DNA of 64,000 nucleotides from Penicillium oxalicum (taxonomy: Eukaryota > Ascomycota > Eurotiomycetes > Eurotiales > Aspergillaceae), in assembly GCF_001723175.1 (NCBI RefSeq), contig NC_064653.1, forward strand, positions 2,232,001 to 2,296,000. Reading direction: 5' to 3'. The notes beneath the pieces were generated by a model. That model was not told the DNA's origin and did no database searches. It saw nothing but the letters and a program-made list of their open reading frames with translations. The position numbers were made by a program, and so were the translations under genes. Of this stretch, positions 57,954-64,000 are shown in pieces; positions within the stretch are counted from its first letter, which is position 1; each line of letters starts with the position of its first letter.

Positions 57954-59484
57954 ATGTCTGGCATCCGTTCGCTCACAAGAACCGTGGACTTGGCCGCCGC
58001 GAGGGCCGTGGCCTTCACTGCTCCCCGCGCCTCGATTGGCTCCACAGTATTGCGGAGGGAGCTCTCTTCCGCGGTGCGGGCAGCTCCCCGCAAGCCGTCG
58101 GCCAGAATTACATCGCGGGCTGCAGTGCCTCAATTGAGGTCGCAACCCGCTCGCTATGCCTCCAGCTCCAGCGAGCCGCTGGCAAAGACGCAATTGTATG
58201 ACTTGCACGAGGCGCACGGTGCCAAAATGGTGCCTTTTGCGGGATACTCAATGCCGCTCCAGTATGCCGATTTGAGCCATGTCGAGAGTCACAAGTGGAC
58301 GCGCGAGAAGGCCAGTTTGTTTGATGTGAGCCACATGTAAGTTTCTTCTTTTGAATTTCTCCCCGGTTGCTCCATAAACACTGTCGCTATGTTGGAAAGC
58401 CTGGACCTAATCAATGGCTCCATCTAGGGTCCAGCACTCACTCAGCGGTCCCGGTGCCCTGCCGCTGCTGATGAAAGTCACTCCATCGTCGCTTGACAAG
58501 CTCAGCCCCAACACTTCGACTTTGTCATGTCTCTTGGAAAAAGAGACTGGTGGGATCATTGATGACACGGTGATCACCCGGCGCGGCAAAGAGTCCTTCT
58601 ATTTTGTTACCAATGCCGGTCGTCGGGCTGAGGATCTGGAGTTCCTCCAAGGCGAAATTGAGGCCTATCGCTTGCAGCACGGCGCAGACAGCATCAAATG
58701 GGATATTCTTGAAGACCGCGCACTGGTTGCGTTGCAGGGTCCACTTGCTGCCAACGCTCTCCAGCCTCTGATCAACACCTCTGTCTCGACCGAGGATACA
58801 GATCTCAGCACCCTTTATTTCGGCCAGTGCCGCGAACTTTTCGTCACCTTGGCCGATGGCTCAGTATCTCCCTTGCCGCTGTTGATCACCCGCACTGGCT
58901 ACACCGGTGAAGACGGATTCGAGATTTCTATTCCCTCGGCCGGGGCTACTGATCTCCCCCACCAAGTCGTCAACCTTCTTTTGAAGGACAGCAACACGGT
59001 CCGTTTGGCCGGTCTCGCTGCCCGCGACTCTCTTCGCCTCGAAGCTGGCATGTGTCTCTATGGCCACGACATTACCACTGCTCAGACACCTCCCGACGCT
59101 GCCCTGGGCTGGGTCGTCGGTCGTGATCGCCGGGACCCAGCTACCGCGACCTTCAACGGTGCCTCTGTCATTCTCTCTCAGCTGGCCAGTCCCAAGACCC
59201 TCAAGCAGCGCCGAGTTGGTCTGACTGTGGAGAAAGGCTCACCCGCCCGCGAGGGTGCTGTGGTCGTTGATCTGGCGGATCCTGCAAACCCCGTTGAGAT
59301 TGGTGTGGTTACTTCGGGTCTGCCCAGCCCCACGCTAGGTGGAATTAACATTGCCATGGCGTACGTCAAGAACGGGTTCCACAAGAAAGGCACCGAACTC
59401 GGCGTCAAAGTCCGCAATAAGGTCCGCAAGGCCACGGTTACGGGTATGCCTTGGATTGAGAGCAAGTTCCACCGCCCAGCGTGA
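57954..59484 (+). CDS. gcvT: Aminomethyltransferase, glycine cleavage T protein, mitochondrial
   Basis: T protein of the mitochondrial glycine cleavage system. It moves the aminomethyl carbon to tetrahydrofolate. Two exons (57954-58336, 58428-59484) give 479 residues. An Arg/Ala/Ser-rich presequence of about 70 residues ends near [20 protein letters not shown]. Family blocks: [29 protein letters not shown] (spanning the splice site), [63 protein letters not shown] and [17 protein letters not shown]. The tail is [12 protein letters not shown]. Start chosen at the first ATG with favourable context (ACCATG). Length is normal for the fungal enzyme. Confidence 0.95.
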
Positions 59485-60507
59485 TAAGGTGATGCCGGAT
59501 ACTTGAGGAGTTCTTGGGAAGCCGAAAAGATTTCTTGTGTAATGTCGAATTCTTTTATGTTTTGTTTGTTTTTTTTGTGCGAGCTCAGCGAGACTCAACG
59601 ATGACTTGATGATACTTTTCTCTGAAAGACGGGTGGTTGCTTTTGTACATAGCCTTTTCTTAGTTTGCAACCTCCTTTTTCATGCTTGCAAATGATGTTT
59701 CAACCCATTCATCCCAAGCTGCCCGTTGCGATGGAATTCCACCTTCATGCTTTGCTTGATTTCATTACCGCTCGATGGCATCTAGGCCCATGATGAATAT
59801 TTGTACTTTCCATTTCAGGCCATCGCCCAAGTCAGCCTCCAGCAGCTGGAAAATGGGAAATTTGAACTTATATACGTAGTATCAGCCATGTTCAACCTTG
59901 CGATTGGATATGTCATTATCTTGGAGATGAAATATGAACAACATAACCATGCTGCATCATGAAAGTGGAGCGCGGCCGTAAGCTCACCACACTCCTTTCT
60001 CCACCTTGAAGCAACAATGCGGTTGCTTTTCCACTCTTTCGATGTTACGCCAGGCGGACTGGTCACTGTGAACTGAGGCTGTGATCCTGTTTGGTGTTCT
60101 GGGAGATCAATACAGGGGCTCGAGTAAGCTCTTGATCCCAATGGGAAGAAGGGGAGTCTCGGAGTTAAGGGATAAGACAGGTTTATATGAGTGCTATATA
60201 GGGCTAAAAATAACCACTGTGAATATTAGGTCTCTCTGGCTAGGTTTGTAATGGCGAGGGCACTGCATGAATAAGGCACATGAGATCTCCTGATCAACGG
60301 ATGAATAATGATCCGGAATGCACCCCTGACCTGGTCTCGACCTGAATGCCAACCTTCAAAGTTTGGTTAAGGATGCGTTTGATATGTTCTTCCTCTCTTT
60401 AAATACCCAGGGGCAGTGAACCTCCTAGCCGCGTCCATAGCAAAACTCAGCCTCTTCATTTCATGTCAGACAGAACGAGTGAATGTCATCCCTAGTGATA
60501 TATTATA
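59485..60507. other. Intergenic region between gcvT and the phosphotransferase pseudogene
   Basis: The 1.0 kb contains the gcvT 3' UTR, with T-rich runs near 59555-59580. A short TTTAAATAC motif sits about 110 bases before the next start and may be a TATA-like element. No gene is recognised. Confidence 0.5.
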
Positions 60508-61547
60508 ATGGACGATTACCAGAGCCCCGTCGTGGCGCAATTCCTCGAATCACTGCCAAATCAACTCTCCCAGGAATCATGTCACCAGTTCGCTTTGCAC
60601 CACATTGTCCCAATTCTCTATCCCAACACTACCGGCAAGGTAGATATCCAACCTAGTCCTTTCCATGGAAGCATGAGCTATACGGTCATATTACATACTC
60701 ATTTTACGTCCACTCATTTCACTGGCGTAGATGGTCGTATTGTCGTCCAGTTCCGAAGCGACAAGCAAGACCTTTTTGGAGTCACCGAAGCCAGCCACAT
60801 TCATGGATCTACTGTACCTCTGGTAAAATACCAGGGCATGTATGAAGGGCTCTTTGTGTATACATCGCCTTTTGCACAAGGGACGCCTTATATCAGTATC
60901 TTGATGTCTTCCGAGGATTCTCAACTACCTCTTCAGAAGATGGCGACTGTCCTGGACCTTGCAGACCTGATCACACGAGGAGCCAAAACGAACACTGCTC
61001 TATTTGACACCGCTCTACCCGACCTTACTTTCACCCTTGAAAGAATTCAAAAAACGGTCAATAATTACAATTTTCGACATACATTCCTCAAAAACAAAAT
61101 TTTGGCTTGCATCACCAAGCTCTTGCTACAGCTACCCAGTCTTACTACCCTCCCGGTCACCCTTACTCACCAGGATCTTTCACCCTTTAATTACCTGATT
61201 GACGTCTCTACGGGCAGAGTGCAGGCTGTACTAGACTGGGACGGTGCTCTTTATTTCCCGATTGGTTCCAATTTTCATTTCATAGATAGATAGCCTTTTC
61301 GGGTTTATGACCCTCGGAGGTTGGCAGGACACAGAAGACCGACCGGAACTAGAGAAGGTATTTTATGATCGGGTTCTAGCTCCTCTTGCTGCGCAAGGAT
61401 TTGAAGGAATAACAAAAGAGCAACTGGAGTCTCAAAAGGCGATTGGGATGTTACTGTATGGTGTGGAGCGACTTCTCAAGTTCCAAAGACGAACGAGCCG
61501 AGCACTATCTAGATGGATATTTTCGGGGTTTACGGTATCTTTCATGA
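60508..61547 (+). pseudogene. Aminoglycoside-phosphotransferase (APH) family pseudogene, two frameshifts
   Basis: The frame from 60508 encodes an APH/kinase-fold protein: the catalytic-loop motif LTHQDLSPFNYLID and the metal-binding VLDWDGALYFPIG are intact. Fungal members are mostly of unknown substrate. At 61282-61293 the sequence is three ATAG units. The frame stops there and resumes in another frame (LFGFMTLGGWQDTEDRPELE), as if one 4-base unit had been duplicated. A second break at CAAAG (61494-61498) shifts from YGVERLLKFQ to DERAEHYLDGYF in a third frame, stopping at 61545-61547. Removing 4+1 bases gives 345 whole codons, so everything else is preserved. It is either a young pseudogene or has sequence errors. 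Confidence 0.85.
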
Positions 61548-62322
61548 ATGATTTTCTTCCTATTGTCGTATCAGATTAGCGCTCTCAACGGGGCATTAGT
61601 GTGTTGAAGTTTACGTGTTTAACTGAAAGGCTACAGTATCAAGGGCCATTCAGAAAAGTCATGGGGAATGCCCGCGCCAATTTCACACAAAATCAAGTTA
61701 ATGAGGAGGATGGATTTTACCAGGTTCGTCGGAATTTTACCTTATACACTTGGGATGGGATATTACGGGGTGTACATTTACTTGATTGTGACTTTAGAAC
61801 ATGCCGGCCAGCGGAATAACCTCGATCTGCAAGCCAAAGGGGGAACTTTTGGCCAGCTCAGTCGCGATATATTTACTTCTTGGAGTGACGAACGAACCTC
61901 TTGGATGTTGTGTTGGCGAGTTGGGATCGCAAAAAAGTTACGAGTGAGGCTCTTGCATCACCTGACCTGCCGTTGGCCAGGCTGGCGTCCAGTGCAGACT
62001 CGAGAAACGATTCAAGATACCGAGGTTCTTGGGTTAGTTAGATTCCAAGTTAGACGAGGTATTCTGTCCCAAGAGAAGTATAGACGTCTTGCCACTATGT
62101 CATATATGATTGAGAATTGAAAACAAGAATTGACATTGGCTATGCAAAACGGTCATTTCTTTTGCAGTAAACCGAGGGTATCAAAGTTCAGCAGTCACTC
62201 AGAGGGGTGGAAAGAAAGAGATGAAAAAAAAAGAGCAAAAGGAAGAAGAAAAAATACAGGTGGTCTTCATGTGAAACCGTTGCGGAAGGGGGAATTAATG
62301 TCACAAAGGACCGATCGCTCGC
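61548..62322. other. Region between APH pseudogene and Zn2Cys6 gene
   Basis: The 775 bases contain a 150-codon plus-strand frame (61668-62120). It has one hydrophobic stretch (FVGILPYTLGMGYYGVYIYL) and a basic remainder. I do not recognise it; it may be a chance frame or a decayed gene. A purine-rich run occurs at 62208-62255. Confidence 0.35.
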
Positions 62323-64000
62323 TCAGTAGGGTATGAAGTCAATTTGCATGCGGTCTAGGACGATCCGTTAGAGTCAGGTATTTTGCGTGGCGCCAGTTGA
62401 CACATACCTAAAAAATGATTCCAGTTCTCGTCTTCACTGAGCTGGTGGGTCCAATACTGCTCCAGAAACTTCAAGGACTGCAACACATTGGGAACTCGAA
62501 TAGTATCGTACAAGGACGAAAGCAATTGTCGGACCGTATCGCGATCCTCACCACGAGCCTCACAGCCTGCGATGAAGAGTGGAGTCGTCAGCATGACCCA
62601 GGGGCTTAGACCAGCTGACGGTCCGATCTGTGCCGTACATTCTAAAATTCGCCGGACGGACTGCTGGACAAGAGCCGAGGTTGTCGGAGTCTTTCGCAAT
62701 CGCCGGTGGATCTGAATCAAAGCACTATGCTGAAATGCCTCGTTGCAGAGGGCAAGATGCTGCACACTATCTGCAGAGAGCCGCTCCGCCCGTCCAGGGT
62801 AGAATGATGGTTCAGATGTCGCTCCTCGTCGCATGAGCTCTTGTATTGATGCTTCGAGCGCGGCAGCTTCATCTTCGGTGTTCTCGTCCATCTCGGTGAC
62901 AAATCCCGGGCTCTGGTGCTCTTTCGCGGCCTGTTCGACTCTCCACGCAGCCGCTCCGATCTGCCGGAAAACGGCTGCCAGGTCGACTGTGAAACCCCAA
63001 TAGTCATCCAAGTAGTCTGGAGAGACTCTTTCTCCCGCCGTATCGGAGGACGAAGCCGCCAGTGAGTTGTCAACGGGTGGACCATTGCCCGTCAATGCTG
63101 TGAGCGACACAATGGACCAATACCAGCGGTCGAGGTATCGCCGGAAGCCACTCTTAGTCTGAAGGGAATCCTCGCCTGCCATATCGAGGGTATTCATCAA
63201 TGCTCTTGCACCTTCGATGTGAGCTCGCCATGATCGTGGGTGAATAGCACCAGAATGAATTTCGGCTAAACAGAGCGTTCGCGCCGTGGCAACCAGAGCT
63301 TCCGAATTCTGGGATGAGGGATGTTGTAATTCTTTGCGAAAGTGTTCCAGACTAAGTGCCATCAGGCGTGCAATGTCTGGAGCCGACTTGACGCTCTCCG
63401 GTTGGTTGTGTAGAGCCTGAATGTGGATGGCAGAGAGAGCGGTCGTGGCGTACAGCAGAGATGGAGTCTGGAGAGCCATCGGTATAATCATTCGGCAGAT
63501 CTCTTGCTGCATCCCCGAATGACTGGCAGTGATCTGTGACGCATCATTGATGAAGTGATGTAACAACGCTCTCTGATCCGGCGCAATGGAGGAGAAGGGA
63601 TCAACAGGGCTAGTCAGGCTCAATTCCAATTTAGACTGGACCTGCATTTGCGCCGATGTCTGTGCTTGGGCTTGGGCTTGGGCCTGACCCTGCGCTTGCG
63701 CCTGCGCCTGCGCCGACTTGGTGGTGTATATAAATTCTCCCGGGGAGTATTCTATTGAAACAAGTCAAAAGTCTGGTCCCAAAAGAGCAAAATATTGCCA
63801 GGTAGAGCTTATACTCGGATCATACCCAGTCTTTGCATGTTTCCAGTGTCCACACAGGCTCCAAACCGGGATCTAGAAAACGCACGTCCACCCCACTGAA
63901 GCAACATGGCATACTTGCACTGGACCCCTGCAAGTTGACAACGCCCACATGTTGGTCTCTGCTCGTCACATTTCTGACGTCGCGCTTTACATCTTGTGCA
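62323..64000 (-). CDS. Zn(II)2Cys6 fungal transcription factor, N-terminus cut by window edge
   Basis: Three exons in the window: beyond 64000 to 63826, 63751-62408 and 62354-62323. The first begins at the first zinc-ligand Cys: spacing CX2CX6CX6CX2CX6C over 63917-64000, the binuclear cluster that binds CGG-type sites. The second opens EYSPGEFIYTTK, then an Ala-Gln dipeptide tract, and then a helical regulatory domain of about 400 residues (LLYATTALSAIHIQALHNQP, HIEGARALMNTLD, DRWYWSIVSLTALTGN), as in fungal-specific TF domain proteins. A consensus intron (GTATGT, CTAAC branch, CCTAG) near the end replaces a weak read-through tail with DRMQIDFIPY, which looks like the family ending. The nearest neighbour is the APH pseudogene; its targets are unknown. 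Confidence 0.9.
63660..63713 (-). repeat. Ala-Gln dipeptide (hexanucleotide) repeat
   Basis: About nine Ala-Gln pairs, one with Gly in place of Ala, are encoded by GCSCAR hexamers in the Zn2Cys6 gene. Length may vary between strains. Confidence 0.85.
63917..64000 (-). other. Zn2Cys6 DNA-binding motif
   Basis: Six Cys codons spaced 2-6-6-2-6 with the basic stretch KARRQK between the second and third. This is the canonical fungal zinc cluster. The start codon and the residues before the first Cys lie outside the window. Confidence 0.93.

Noticed and set aside
60508..61293. Intact 261-residue phosphotransferase
   Set aside because: The frame stops in an ATAG repeat just after the DWDG motif, and the rest of the domain continues in other frames, so it is called a pseudogene.
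62355..62407. Read-through C-terminus of the Zn2Cys6 factor
   Set aside because: The segment has a GTATGT donor, a CTAAC branch site and a CTAG acceptor, so it is read as an intron.
1..64000. CRISPR arrays, bacterial operons, rRNA, transposases
   Set aside because: No regularly spaced direct repeats, no Shine-Dalgarno-type organisation and no matching protein motifs were seen; the window is eukaryotic.

Overview
The window is nuclear DNA of a filamentous ascomycete, most likely Eurotiales (Aspergillus/Penicillium type). Evidence: compact protein-coding genes on both strands, short introns of about 50-120 nt with GTRNGT donors and YAG (sometimes AAG) acceptors, and protein families and gene lengths that match that group. 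No rRNA, tRNA, CRISPR array, bacterial operon or intact transposon was recognised. All exon structures were read by eye from splice motifs, frame and family similarity. For every multi-exon model given as complete, the exon lengths sum to a whole number of codons.

Left part (1-27 kb): the 3' two-thirds of V-ATPase subunit C (+); APS kinase (-), with an apparent one-base frameshift; a mitochondrial, membrane-anchored 4HBT thioesterase (-); a secreted GH92 alpha-mannosidase (+); replication factor Sld3 (-); a GMC oxidoreductase (+); S-adenosylmethionine synthetase (-); GPN-loop GTPase 3 (+); an Apq12-type nuclear-envelope protein (-); and a 1196-residue coiled-coil protein with tandem ~38-residue repeats (-).

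Middle (27-48 kb): a 4.5 kb stretch without a convincing gene but with an 11-bp-stem inverted repeat; a Baeyer-Villiger-type flavin monooxygenase (-); the proteasome-assembly ankyrin protein Nas6/gankyrin (-), head-to-head with the spliceosomal WD40 protein Prp46 (+); ORC1 (-); an unrecognised 837-residue protein with a C23 tract inside an intron (+); prefoldin subunit 5 (-); and mitochondrial prolyl-tRNA synthetase (-), head-to-head with the ribosome-biogenesis factor Noc1/Mak21 (+).

Right part (52-64 kb): a 3.5 kb gene-poor stretch, an AAAP amino-acid transporter (+), mitochondrial glycine-cleavage T protein (+), an aminoglycoside-phosphotransferase-like pseudogene with two frameshifts (+), and a Zn2Cys6 transcription factor (-) cut by the right edge at its first zinc-ligand cysteine.

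Most genes are unrelated housekeeping functions: replication (Sld3, Orc1), splicing, ribosome and proteasome assembly, protein folding, and one-carbon/sulfur metabolism (APS kinase, SAM synthetase, GcvT). The accessory genes are the GH92 enzyme, the GMC oxidoreductase, the flavin monooxygenase, the phosphotransferase pseudogene and the C6 regulator. No biosynthetic gene cluster with a core synthase is visible. The most unusual sequence features are long G/C homopolymers that are always C-rich on the sense strand of the nearby gene, the repeat-built coiled-coil protein, the unrecognised 837-residue protein and the two genes with frame breaks.
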